The translations under genes and the position numbers were made by a program. The notes beneath the pieces were generated by a model, which did not search any database, was not told where the DNA came from, and worked only from the letters and a program-made list of their open reading frames with translations. From positions 1 through 14,106 of the forward strand of contig SLHU01000323.1 in NCBI GenBank assembly GCA_007135995.1: a stretch of 14,106 bases of DNA, written 5' to 3'. The first letter of the stretch is position 1. The number at the start of each line of letters is the position of its first letter. Shown piece by piece: positions 7,289 to 14,106 of the stretch. Source of the stretch: Clostridiales bacterium. Its GTDB lineage: Bacteria > Bacillota > Clostridia > Saccharofermentanales > UBA5734.

Positions 7289-8342
7289 GGTGCCACACCT
7301 CCCGAAACTCGCGTTCCAGTGCCTCTTGCTGCATCGGATACAAAAAAGCCTTGCCGATATGGTGCAGCAGAACAAAATAGATCTTTCCGGCCAGACGCTT
7401 TTTGTCGCTTTGAACCGCATGGAGAATGTCGTCTATGCTGAGATCAGCCTGAACCGGAAGCTGGTATGCCATCAGAAGTTTTTTCAGTCTGTCGGCTGTA
7501 CCTGGTTCTGTCTGTCCGAGACGTTCACCCAGTTTCGCGGCCGCAACCATTCCTATTGACACAGCAGCACCATGTGTATAGACAGAATAACCCGTCACTT
7601 TCTCAATCGCATGTCCGATTGTATGTCCGAAATTCAACAGCATCCGTTCGCCTGTATCCCTTTCATCTGCCGCAACAACAGTTGTTTTTATGCGGACACA
7701 GCGTTCAAGCACCCATTCGAGATCATACGTTTTTTGCTCAATCTGCTCAAATAAGGACAGATCACGGATCAGTCCGTACTTAATCACCTCGGCCATCCCT
7801 TCGGCCATTCTTTGTCTGCTGAGCGTCCTGAGCAGACCTGGATCCATCAGGACTGCTTTTGGCTGATAAAAAGCGCCGGCAAGATTTTTCCCGCAGTCAA
7901 GATCGATACCTGTTTTGCCGCCAATTGATGAATCAACCTGCGCCAGTAATGTTGTTGGAACCTGAATAAGCGGCACGCCTCTGAGCCATGTTGCGGCTGC
8001 GAAACCACACAAGTCGCCTATGACACCACCGCCCAGCGCAATCACAGGATCAGACCGGGTTATACCGGCCTGATGAAAAGACTCATAAAGAGCCAGCAGC
8101 TGCTTGGGAGATTTACTGCTTTCACCCGGCGGCACGACTTTTGACGCAGTCTGAAATCCTGCAGCATCCAGAATACTTTTTGCTTTATCAAGATAATATG
8201 CGCCGACATGCTCATCTGTTACGATAAACGCCCGACGCCCCCGGCAAGTTTCCTTTGCCAGCTCTCCCAACTTGCTGAGAGCGCCCTGCTGAATCAGAAT
8301 CGGGTAATCTCCAGACTTCGTGTTTGCAATAATTTCCGGCAT
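7281..8342 (-). CDS. aroB: 3-dehydroquinate synthase
   Basis: Cyclises DAHP to 3-dehydroquinate, step two of the shikimate pathway, with NAD and a divalent metal. The 353-residue protein shows P-P-G-E-S-S-K (71-77), the nucleotide-binding GGGVIGDLCGFAAATW (104-119), VPTTLLAQVDSSIGGKTGID (128-147), and metal ligands Glu185 (AEVIKYG), His240 (NFGHTIGHA) and His257 (HGAAVSIGM), at the spacing expected from E. coli AroB. The ATG has GGAGGA eight bases upstream. It is the first gene after the 202-nt gap that carries a terminator and so may head its own transcript with aroA, aroC, aroQ and pheA. Confidence 0.96.
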   Translation of the reverse strand: MPEIIANTKSGDYPILIQQGALSKLGELAKETCRGRRAFIVTDEHVGAYYLDKAKSILDAAGFQTASKVVPPGESSKSPKQLLALYESFHQAGITRSDPVIALGGGVIGDLCGFAAATWLRGVPLIQVPTTLLAQVDSSIGGKTGIDLDCGKNLAGAFYQPKAVLMDPGLLRTLSRQRMAEGMAEVIKYGLIRDLSLFEQIEQKTYDLEWVLERCVRIKTTVVAADERDTGERMLLNFGHTIGHAIEKVTGYSVYTHGAAVSIGMVAAAKLGERLGQTEPGTADRLKKLLMAYQLPVQADLSIDDILHAVQSDKKRLAGKIYFVLLHHIGKAFLYPMQQEALEREFREVWHHV

Positions 8343-8404
8343 ATCCGTCTTCCTCCAATAAATCGTGAGCTCATTTTAACCGAATGGCTTGATTTCTATC
8401 TTAG

Positions 8405-8435
8405 CGTAATGATTCTCATATAAATACGTATCATA
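8405..8435 (-). promoter_or_regulatory. Weak promoter candidate and Fur-like palindrome upstream of aroB
   Basis: Between the terminator and aroB the minus strand contains TATGAT (8435-8430) as a possible -10, without a good -35. Just downstream lies TTATATGAGAATCATTACG (8423-8405), which matches 12 of 19 positions of the consensus Fur box and centres on the expected transcription start region. A promoter is expected here only if the upstream terminator works. Both elements are weak on sequence alone. Confidence 0.22.
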
Positions 8436-8463
8436 AGCATCGGGCGTCTCTGGTCTGCTTATT

Positions 8464-8527
8464 TTAAAAACAAAAACGAAACACGAACGGCTCCGCACCT
8501 GCTGAAACGTTCATTTCCGCATCGTGT
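8464..8527 (-). terminator. Intrinsic terminator between aroF and aroB
   Basis: Eighteen nucleotides after the aroF stop, ACACGA-U-GCGG (8527-8517) pairs with CCGUUCGUGU (8490-8481) as a ten-pair stem with one bulged U. The 26-nt loop contains a smaller UGAA/UUCA hairpin. The second arm runs into TTTCGTTTTTGTTTTT (down to about 8465). A stable stem followed by a U-rich tract is the layout of a Rho-independent terminator. It could also be a partial terminator or attenuator that sets the ratio of early to late aromatic genes. Confidence 0.62.
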
Positions 8528-8544
8528 GCTGACCCATGAGGCGC

Positions 8545-9561
8545 TTACAGGATGCGGCCCACTGCTTCTGCAACAGCCTTCAATTTAACAAACAGACGAT
8601 CAAATTGTTCAGGGGTCAGTGATTGCTGTCCGTCAGACAACGCTCTTTTCGGGTCATTATGTACTTCAATAATCAGACCATCAGCACCTGCTGCGATCGC
8701 AGCTTTTGCCAGCGGCTCAACCAGCCAGGCGGCGCCTGACGCGTGGCTGGGATCTACAAAAACAGGTAAATGCGTCAACTTTTTCAGTACAGGTACCGCG
8801 CTGATATCGAGCGTGTTTCTGGTACTTGTTTCGAATGTGCGAATACCTCTTTCACAAAGAATGACATCTGAGTTGCCGCCGCTCATGATGTATTCAGCAG
8901 ACATCAGCAGTTCATCAATTGTGTTGGCGAATCCTCTCTTGAGTAAAATCGGTTTTCGGACCCGTCCAAGTTCCTTCAGCAATTCAAAATTCTGCATGTT
9001 GCGGGTGCCCACCTGAATTACGTCAACAAATTCAATAAACAGTTCCACCTGTGCCGGATTTGTTATTTCCGATACCACCGGCATACCGGTGAGTTCCCTC
9101 GCCCTTTTCATAAACATCAGACCTTCTGCTTTTAATCCCTGAAACGAATAAGGCGAGCTGCGTGGTTTGAAAGCGCCGCCGCGCAGCATCATTGATCCGC
9201 CTTTGTGAACACTGGCAGCAACCTGTTTGATCTGCTCCTCGGACTCAACCGAACATGGCCCTGCCGCTATGCAGATGCGTGCTCCGCCGATTTCAACATC
9301 ACCGATCCTGATCAGCGTATCATCCGGATGAAATTTCCTGTTCGCACGTTTATAGGGCTCTTGAACTTTCATGACACGTTCAACAGCATCTTCCAGCTCA
9401 AGGGTTTCTTTCGATATAGCCGATGTATCCCCCACCAGACCAATAATCGTTGTATCGCTGCCAAAAATAGGACTCGTCTGAACACCAAAGCTGCTTGTCA
9501 GCCAGTCACACAATTCCTCAACTTTACTTTTAGGGGTACCATGCTTTAATACTAAAATCAT
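8545..9561 (-). CDS. aroF: 3-deoxy-7-phosphoheptulonate (DAHP) synthase, Thermotoga-type
   Basis: Condenses phosphoenolpyruvate and erythrose 4-phosphate, the entry reaction of the shikimate pathway. Residues 1-67 look like the ferredoxin-like regulatory domain of Thermotoga-type enzymes. The barrel follows, with AAGPCSVES (99-107), LRGGAFKPRSSPY (126-138), G-T-R-N-M-Q-N and VDPSHASG. Likely metal ligands Cys103, His273, Glu299 and Asp310 fall one residue after those of the 338-residue T. maritima enzyme, and this protein is also 338 residues. No chorismate mutase domain is fused to it, so feedback probably acts through the N-terminal domain. The frame extends upstream, but the ATG at 9561 overlaps the aroE-aroK stop as ATGA, has GGAGG nine bases before it, and gives the normal start M-I-L-V-L. 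Confidence 0.95.
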   Translation of the reverse strand: MILVLKHGTPKSKVEELCDWLTSSFGVQTSPIFGSDTTIIGLVGDTSAISKETLELEDAVERVMKVQEPYKRANRKFHPDDTLIRIGDVEIGGARICIAAGPCSVESEEQIKQVAASVHKGGSMMLRGGAFKPRSSPYSFQGLKAEGLMFMKRARELTGMPVVSEITNPAQVELFIEFVDVIQVGTRNMQNFELLKELGRVRKPILLKRGFANTIDELLMSAEYIMSGGNSDVILCERGIRTFETSTRNTLDISAVPVLKKLTHLPVFVDPSHASGAAWLVEPLAKAAIAAGADGLIIEVHNDPKRALSDGQQSLTPEQFDRLFVKLKAVAEAVGRIL

Positions 9562-10928
9562 ATAAGATTTCCTCCAAACCCAAGCATCTCTTTGATGCTT
9601 TCGGCAATTTGCTCCGGCTTTTCGCAACCGTCAACGCTTAGATCGGCTGTCTGATTATAAATTTCATAGCGGCTGTTATACAGTGCTTCAATTGACTGGG
9701 ACTGAAGGTTGCTCAGCAATGGCCGTCCGCTGCCGTCACCCACACGCTGGCTGATCACTTCCAGCGGCACATTAATCCAGATCACCTGTACCGGATAGGC
9801 ATCAATCAAATTGCGTATCCGCTTTTGAATCATCGCACCGCCGCCGGTCGCGATAATTTTCGAGTGTTTTCTGTCAAGAAAAGCCTTAAGGCAATCATGT
9901 TCTATTGCTCTGAACGTCTCTTCGCCTTGTTCGCTGAAAATATCAGGAATTGACTGACCCGCCGTCTTTTCTATCTGTTCATCCAGGTCAATAAATTCAA
10001 GACCCATTTTAACTGATAAAATCTGTCCGATCGTACTTTTCCCGCAGCCCATAAATCCAGTCAAAAGAAAATTAACAGGAGATTGCTTCAGAACAGCCTC
10101 TGCCAGCTGTTCTCTGATCTTCCTGATCATCTTTTCAGGGAACACGTGCCCAGGATGCCATATTTTCTGGGCTGCCAGTGCCTGGTTAAACAACATGCCC
10201 AGTCCGCTGAAGGCCTTAACATGCTGGCTGCGGGCCCGTAAAACCAGGCGGGTTGCCACAGGGTTGTAAATAGTATCGTATACGAAGGCAAATGACGGCA
10301 GCCTGTCTGATGATAGAGGCATGCGCCTTATATCGGGCCACAGCCCCGCAGGCGTGCCGTTCAACAGTGCCCACGGACGCTTTTGCTCAAACCAGCTGTC
10401 ATGTTCCTGATCCCATTGGCTCAGCGTTTCAACAAAGCAAACATCACAGCCTGGAAATTTGCTTTTCAACTCCTCTGCCAGCTGATCCGCCTGTTCTTTG
10501 CGCCTTGCATGAATACAGACGCCCGCACCTGAATCAACAGCGGCATATGCCATTGTTTTGCTGACGCCGCCTGCACCCAGTATGAGCACATGGTATGAGC
10601 GCAGATCAGGACAGTCGCTCAGGAACCCTTTATAATCAGTATTGTATCCGCGCTGCTTATATATTGTGTTGACAGCCTGGCAATGAACTGCTGATTGATC
10701 AAGAGACGATAATAAGGGTACAACCGCTTGTTTATAGGGGATGGTACAGTTAAGACCATGATGACGCTGCATCAGTCCGGGAAACTCGTTTTCCAGGTTT
10801 TCAGGTTTAATATCATACAGGCGGTACGTGCCCTGAATTCCGGCCGTATCCATCAGAGCCTGATGAATGAAGGGAGACAGACTGTGCGCCAGAGGGTGGC
10901 CAATAAGTCCAAGATTAGTCACAGACAT
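9558..10928 (-). CDS. aroE-aroK: Bifunctional shikimate dehydrogenase / shikimate kinase fusion
   Basis: One 456-residue frame covers steps four and five of the pathway. Residues 1-270 are an NADP-dependent shikimate dehydrogenase: S-L-S-P (16-19), N-C-T-I-P-Y-K with catalytic Lys66, N-T-D with catalytic Asp98, the dinucleotide loop GAGGVS (118-123), N-G-T-P-A-G (190-195) and G-L-G-M-L-F-N-Q (242-249). Residues 284-456 are a shikimate kinase: Walker A GFMGCGKST (291-299), D-L-D (314-316), F-R-A-I-E with Arg340, T-G-G-G (361-364), R-P-L-L and the R-Y-E-I-Y substrate segment. The linker (about 264-283) has no stop, and no ribosome binding site precedes the Met at 267, so this is a true fusion. 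AGGAGG lies six bases before the ATG. It overlaps tyrA by 14 nt and aroF by 4 nt. Confidence 0.95.
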   Translation of the reverse strand: MSVTNLGLIGHPLAHSLSPFIHQALMDTAGIQGTYRLYDIKPENLENEFPGLMQRHHGLNCTIPYKQAVVPLLSSLDQSAVHCQAVNTIYKQRGYNTDYKGFLSDCPDLRSYHVLILGAGGVSKTMAYAAVDSGAGVCIHARRKEQADQLAEELKSKFPGCDVCFVETLSQWDQEHDSWFEQKRPWALLNGTPAGLWPDIRRMPLSSDRLPSFAFVYDTIYNPVATRLVLRARSQHVKAFSGLGMLFNQALAAQKIWHPGHVFPEKMIRKIREQLAEAVLKQSPVNFLLTGFMGCGKSTIGQILSVKMGLEFIDLDEQIEKTAGQSIPDIFSEQGEETFRAIEHDCLKAFLDRKHSKIIATGGGAMIQKRIRNLIDAYPVQVIWINVPLEVISQRVGDGSGRPLLSNLQSQSIEALYNSRYEIYNQTADLSVDGCEKPEQIAESIKEMLGFGGNLI

Positions 10929-12153
10929 AACCAGCCTCCTTTAAAATCCAGGCTGCTTCAGCTGCCTGAGCACTATTTGTGATCAGCAATTGAAGGCATC
11001 CCCCTTCATATGCTCTGAATTCTCGGATCCGCACATTGCTGATATTGATATTCTTCTGGCCAAGTAGTGTGGTTACGCTGCCAAGCTCTCCCGGCTTATC
11101 ATTAATATATACAGTGAGCATGCTGTGAGCAGCCAGCGCACCACGCCCATCTGCAGGCAACGCATTTCTATATTGCGCAGCCTGGTAGAAAAAACGCTCC
11201 AGCGCGGCCTTGTTCTGACTTGCCATTGCCCGCTTGACCTCTGAAAGCACCTGTATCATTTCATCAACCAGCGGTATCAGCGCAGCACTTGAATGATAGC
11301 TGATATCAGCCCAAAGCTCAGGATTTGCTGAGGCAATTCGGGTTATATCGCGAAAGCCTCCGGCAGCAAGGCGGGAAAGATAACCGTCATCATTTCGCGC
11401 GGCCATCAGTGACAATGCAGAGGCGACTACATGCGGCAGATGACTCACAGCTGCGACCGCATGATCATGGCGTTCTGCTTCCATATGCTGCGGTGTCGCT
11501 CCGATTTTTCTGATCAGCGCTTCCAGCCGCCTCACTGATGCATAACTGATGTCTGAATGCTCAGGGATACATAACACATAAATTGCATTCTCAAATAATG
11601 ATTCTGAAGCATGCTGATAACCATGCTTTTCAGAGCCTGCCATTGGATGACCGCCAATAAACCGTGCCGACTGCACACGATTCAAGACAGGCTGTTTAAC
11701 GCTGGCAACGTCTGTTATGATGCCGGAACAGAATAAAGCTGCCTGTTCGGCATAATCAGGCACGGTATCAACAGGCGTGCAGATAAAGACTATTTCGCAA
11801 GTCTCCAGCAGACGCCAGGCCTGATGCTCTTCACGGGGATTTTGCTTCATGGCTTCAAAGTTCTGTTTAATGACAGCACCTTCAATAATCACCTGATCAC
11901 TTTTAGCCTTCTGAATCGCAGAAATATTTTTGTCAAGCGCCACCACGTCTATATCGGCGCGACTTCTGAAAGCCTTGGCCAGTGAACCACCAATCAGCCC
12001 TAAGCCAACAATACCGATCACCTGTCTTTTAACCTGGCTGGCAGGCGCTTTATGACTGTCAGACGCTTTTCCAGAAACATCCGGTGTCGTACCACTGCAC
12101 ATTTGCGAATTATCTTCTCTATCGGCAAAACATTGATGTTCCTTTTGTTCCAT
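10915..12153 (-). CDS. tyrA: Prephenate dehydrogenase with ACT domain
   Basis: Oxidatively decarboxylates prephenate to 4-hydroxyphenylpyruvate, the tyrosine branch. After about 43 polar residues comes the NAD-binding VIGIVGLGLIGGSLAKAF (45-62), then CTPVDT (125-130), GGHPMAGSEKHGY with His169 (167-179), HDHAVAAVSHLPHVVAS (229-245), and a C-terminal ACT domain (about 343-411) beginning L-T-V-Y-I-N-D-K-P-G-E-L, likely for tyrosine feedback. The frame opens at a TTG at 12207, but the ATG at 12153 has AGGAAGG eight bases upstream and is the better start (412 residues). The polar N-terminal extension is longer than usual. There is no fused chorismate mutase. It is the first gene of the aromatic block, 158 nt after pilT. 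Confidence 0.94.
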   Translation of the reverse strand: MEQKEHQCFADREDNSQMCSGTTPDVSGKASDSHKAPASQVKRQVIGIVGLGLIGGSLAKAFRSRADIDVVALDKNISAIQKAKSDQVIIEGAVIKQNFEAMKQNPREEHQAWRLLETCEIVFICTPVDTVPDYAEQAALFCSGIITDVASVKQPVLNRVQSARFIGGHPMAGSEKHGYQHASESLFENAIYVLCIPEHSDISYASVRRLEALIRKIGATPQHMEAERHDHAVAAVSHLPHVVASALSLMAARNDDGYLSRLAAGGFRDITRIASANPELWADISYHSSAALIPLVDEMIQVLSEVKRAMASQNKAALERFFYQAAQYRNALPADGRGALAAHSMLTVYINDKPGELGSVTTLLGQKNINISNVRIREFRAYEGGCLQLLITNSAQAAEAAWILKEAGYVCD

Positions 12154-12229
12154 CTGAACCGCCTTCCTGACTGCCGTCCTGTTGCCTGATTGTGTGCTGA
12201 CAAGCAAAAAGAAACAGCTATATCCTTAT

Positions 12230-12258
12230 ATTGTGATACTGGGCTTTGCGTTCGTCAA
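12230..12258 (-). promoter_or_regulatory. Candidate promoter of the aromatic operon
   Basis: On the minus strand TTGACG (12258-12253, five of six -35 positions) is followed after 17 nt by CACAAT (12235-12230, four of six -10 positions). Transcription would begin near 12223 and give a leader of about 70 nt before tyrA. I see no T-box motif or leader peptide rich in aromatic codons in that leader. Confidence 0.4.
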
Positions 12259-12311
12259 GGCGATATCATGAAGATTTTATGTTATTTCATGTCTACTTGC
12301 TGTTGGAGAAC

Positions 12312-13385
12312 TCACTGTTTCCGGTCTTGCATCGAGAATCGTTTAAAAGATTCCTGGCTGACAGCATGGAGTAAGCCTTCTGATTGGCTGATCGCGCCCT
12401 TTATGACCAGCTGGGCAAGACTTTTGTCCATGGTTGTCATCCCCTGAGGCGCATTCATCTGGATGACTCCATCAATCTGGGGAACTTTACCTTCTCTGAT
12501 CATGTTTCTGATTGCATGATTGACAAGCATGATTTCAAATGCAGGCACCCGGTCCGCATCCAGAGAAGGAATCAGCTGCTGCGATATGACTGCTTCCAGC
12601 ACAGTAGAGAGTTGAACTTTTATCTGCTGCTGCTGAGCAGGAGGGAAAACATCAATAATACGGTCAATTGTTTTGGCCGCACCAATCGTGTGGAGCGTTG
12701 ACAAAACCAGATGCCCTGTTTCAGCAGCGGTCAGCGCGATGGAAATTGTCTCAAGATCCCTCATTTCACCAATCAAAATGACATCAGGCGACTGACGCAA
12801 AGCAGACCTCAGTGCTTTTTGATAACTAAGGCTGTCTGACCCCATTTCACGTTGATTGATGATGCTCCTTTGATGCCGGTGCAGATATTCAATCGGGTCT
12901 TCTAGTGTCAGAATATGGCAGGAACGGGTTTGGTTGATTCTGTCAACCAGTGCCGCCAGTGTTGTTGATTTGCCGCAGCCAGTTGGACCAGTCACCAAAA
13001 CCAGTCCTTTCTGAATAGAAGCCAGCTGCATAATGGTATCTGGAATGCCCAGTTCATCTGCATCCAGTACATGTGAGTAAACACGCCTTGCAGAAATAGC
13101 ATATGAACCGCGCTGCAGAAACACATTTACTCTGAAACGCCCCACTTCTGGTATAGAGTAAGAGAAGTCAACCTCACCGTATTCAAGGAATATTTTCAGG
13201 TCCCGCTCTTTCGTCAGCAGCTGTTTTGCGTATTTTTCCGCATCATGCGGGCTGATAATCGTCTCATGATCAAAAACCTTCAGTGATCCTGCAATCTTCA
13301 TCATTGGAGGAATCCCTACTGTGATAAATAAATCTGAAGCCTCAGCCTGAACAGCTTGTTTCAGCAAAACAGTCATTTTGTCCAT
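12312..13385 (-). CDS. pilT: Type IV pilus twitching motility / retraction ATPase PilT
   Basis: A cytoplasmic hexameric ATPase that drives pilus disassembly and retraction. Over 357 residues it shows the N-terminal PAS-like region with A-S-D-L-F (16-20), Walker A GPTGCGKST (133-141), the Asp box LEDPIEYLH (161-169), Walker B DVILIGEMRD (201-210), the His box GHLVLSTLHT (224-233), and the PilT-specific AIRNMIREGK (291-300). The last motif distinguishes it from the assembly ATPase PilB, as does the absence of an N-terminal extension and of a tetracysteine zinc site. Length is normal. A GAGGCGG sequence lies upstream of the ATG. It starts 18 nt after the PilX-like gene, so it is probably co-transcribed with the pilus genes to the right. 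Confidence 0.94.
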   Translation of the reverse strand: MDKMTVLLKQAVQAEASDLFITVGIPPMMKIAGSLKVFDHETIISPHDAEKYAKQLLTKERDLKIFLEYGEVDFSYSIPEVGRFRVNVFLQRGSYAISARRVYSHVLDADELGIPDTIMQLASIQKGLVLVTGPTGCGKSTTLAALVDRINQTRSCHILTLEDPIEYLHRHQRSIINQREMGSDSLSYQKALRSALRQSPDVILIGEMRDLETISIALTAAETGHLVLSTLHTIGAAKTIDRIIDVFPPAQQQQIKVQLSTVLEAVISQQLIPSLDADRVPAFEIMLVNHAIRNMIREGKVPQIDGVIQMNAPQGMTTMDKSLAQLVIKGAISQSEGLLHAVSQESFKRFSMQDRKQ

Positions 13386-13403
13386 GTCAACACCGCCTCG
13401 TGA

Positions 13404-13955
13404 TTATTCTCCATCCCACAAACCCGGCCTCTCAGCTGGTTCAGCCGGCGGCTGCCACTGAAGCCAGCTGATGGTGGACATGCGCAGTGTCGCATCAGTC
13501 TGCCCTGGCCGCATTGCTACTGAAAATTGAATGCCCTGCAAAGCGCGTTCAGGATTATACACTAATACCTCGGCGAAAATAACGTCGTCAATCTCATATA
13601 GTGATATCACTTCCGCCGCATCATTTAATTCAAGCAGCCGGCTGACGGCCTGGAACGCAGAAGTCTGCGCTCTGCCAGGTGAATCGGCATTCAGAAGAAT
13701 ATAGTCTAATTCAGCAATGATTGTTTCTGCTTGCTGGTCGGCAATAAAATAAGACTGTGTCCAGTCCGCTCTGCGTTGTGCCAGCCGTAAATCAGCATGC
13801 GCGGTCACCATTGCCAGCATTCCGAAGAAAATCAACAGCACAATCAGGAGAATGATCAACGCTGAAGCAGCGCCGCGCTTTCCATTCAACCGGGTTATCC
13901 GGCTGCCGTCTCTGAAATCGGATACCTCTCGGCTGATTCTTTTTTGCTCAATCAT
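13404..13955 (-). CDS. Putative pilus-associated membrane protein (PilX-like)
   Basis: A 183-residue protein I do not recognise by sequence family. It has a basic 28-residue N-terminus ending G-K-R-G-A-A-S-A-L, then one hydrophobic segment (about 31-50), then a soluble outer part of about 130 residues. That layout, K-R-G-A-A before a single N-terminal helix, resembles PilX/PilV-type minor pilins and related pilus-assembly proteins. The canonical prepilin Glu at position +5 is absent, so cleavage by prepilin peptidase is doubtful. The C-terminus is Pro-, Trp- and Glu-rich. AGGAGG lies seven bases before the ATG. The place just before pilT supports a role in type IV pili, but the specific function is inference. 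Confidence 0.6.
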   Translation of the reverse strand: MIEQKRISREVSDFRDGSRITRLNGKRGAASALIILLIVLLIFFGMLAMVTAHADLRLAQRRADWTQSYFIADQQAETIIAELDYILLNADSPGRAQTSAFQAVSRLLELNDAAEVISLYEIDDVIFAEVLVYNPERALQGIQFSVAMRPGQTDATLRMSTISWLQWQPPAEPAERPGLWDGE

Positions 13956-13958
13956 TGA

Positions 13959-14106
13959 TCAGCCTCCTTCTGGGAAATATCGGGCGACGTCCAGCGCATA
14001 AAGAGGTGCCTGGTCAGCGTCTGGCCCATGAAATATTTCAATCGACAAAATCCATAAATGAGCGATCTCAACCTGCTCATCGTTTTCTGTCCGGCTAAGG
14101 GAGAGA
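13959..14106 (-). CDS. C-terminal fragment of an unrecognised protein in the pilus cluster
   Basis: An open frame enters from the right edge and ends at TGA (13961-13959), four bases before the PilX-like start codon. It gives 48 residues ending A-L-D-V-A-R-Y-F-P-E-G-G, with the hydrophobic stretch H-L-W-I-L-S-I-E-I-F. Its codons are rich in G at the first position, as real coding frames are. A second frame is also open here and would end as an ATGA overlap, but its codon pattern looks worse. Position suggests another minor pilin or pilus-assembly protein. The fragment is too short to name. Confidence 0.5.
   Translation of the reverse strand, partial: LSLSRTENDEQVEIAHLWILSIEIFHGPDADQAPLYALDVARYFPEGG

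Noticed and set aside
8552..9016. A 154-codon plus-strand frame.
   Set aside because: It lies wholly antisense to aroF, whose motifs and length are unambiguous; it has no recognisable features and is a shadow of aroF codon use.
9558..10130. Possible separate translation of shikimate kinase from the Met codon at 10130.
   Set aside because: No Shine-Dalgarno sequence lies before that codon and the frame is continuous with the dehydrogenase, so the fusion reading is simpler.
12267..12291. Inverted repeat CATGAA/TTCATG upstream of the tyrA promoter.
   Set aside because: The arms are only six bases with a 13-nt AT-rich spacer and do not extend; not distinguishable from chance, and there is no U-tract for a terminator.
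13952..14106. Alternative open frame at the right edge ending as an ATGA overlap with the PilX-like gene.
   Set aside because: Its codon pattern is less coding-like than the neighbouring frame ending at 13959, which has G-rich first positions; only one of the two can be the main frame.

Overview
The window is a densely packed, single-direction stretch: every gene I can support lies on the minus strand, so transcription runs from high to low coordinates. Strong GGAGG-type ribosome binding sites, a V-type (not F-type) ATPase operon, a Thermotoga-type DAHP synthase, a type II dehydroquinase and an EcsA/YthP-like ABC exporter together suggest a Bacillota bacterium, probably a Clostridia-like anaerobe with type IV pili. 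That placement is an inference from gene content and I hold it loosely. Base composition looks roughly balanced, and I see no tRNA, rRNA, insertion sequence, CRISPR array or prophage gene.

Layout in transcription order. (1) 14106-12312: the end of a type IV pilus cluster, with the C-terminus of an unrecognised protein, a PilX-like single-pass membrane protein and the retraction ATPase pilT. (2) 12207-3138: an aromatic amino acid block in the order tyrA, aroE-aroK fusion, aroF (DAHP synthase), aroB, aroA, aroC, aroQ (type II dehydroquinase), pheA. (3) 3090-657: an ABC exporter ATPase and its permease; the permease reading frame is broken by an apparent -1 frameshift. (4) 421-1: the first two genes of a V-type ATPase operon, the peripheral stalk subunit H/G and the start of subunit I.

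The aromatic block encodes all seven steps from phosphoenolpyruvate plus erythrose 4-phosphate to chorismate, and both branches from prephenate: TyrA toward tyrosine and the PheA P-protein toward phenylalanine. The only chorismate mutase in the window is the N-terminal domain of PheA, so within this cluster the TyrA branch would depend on it for prephenate. Most junctions overlap or are very short (tyrA/aroEK 14 nt, aroEK/aroF 4 nt, aroB/aroA 8 nt, aroA/aroC 20 nt), which implies translational coupling. The exception is the 202-nt gap between aroF and aroB. It begins with a convincing intrinsic terminator and may contain a weak promoter, so the block may be two transcription units: tyrA-aroEK-aroF and aroB-aroA-aroC-aroQ-pheA.

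I do not see an exotic new system here. The points most worth a second look are the frameshifted ABC permease, the AroE-AroK fusion, the terminator and possible operator between aroF and aroB, and the poorly conserved pilus-associated proteins at the right edge.
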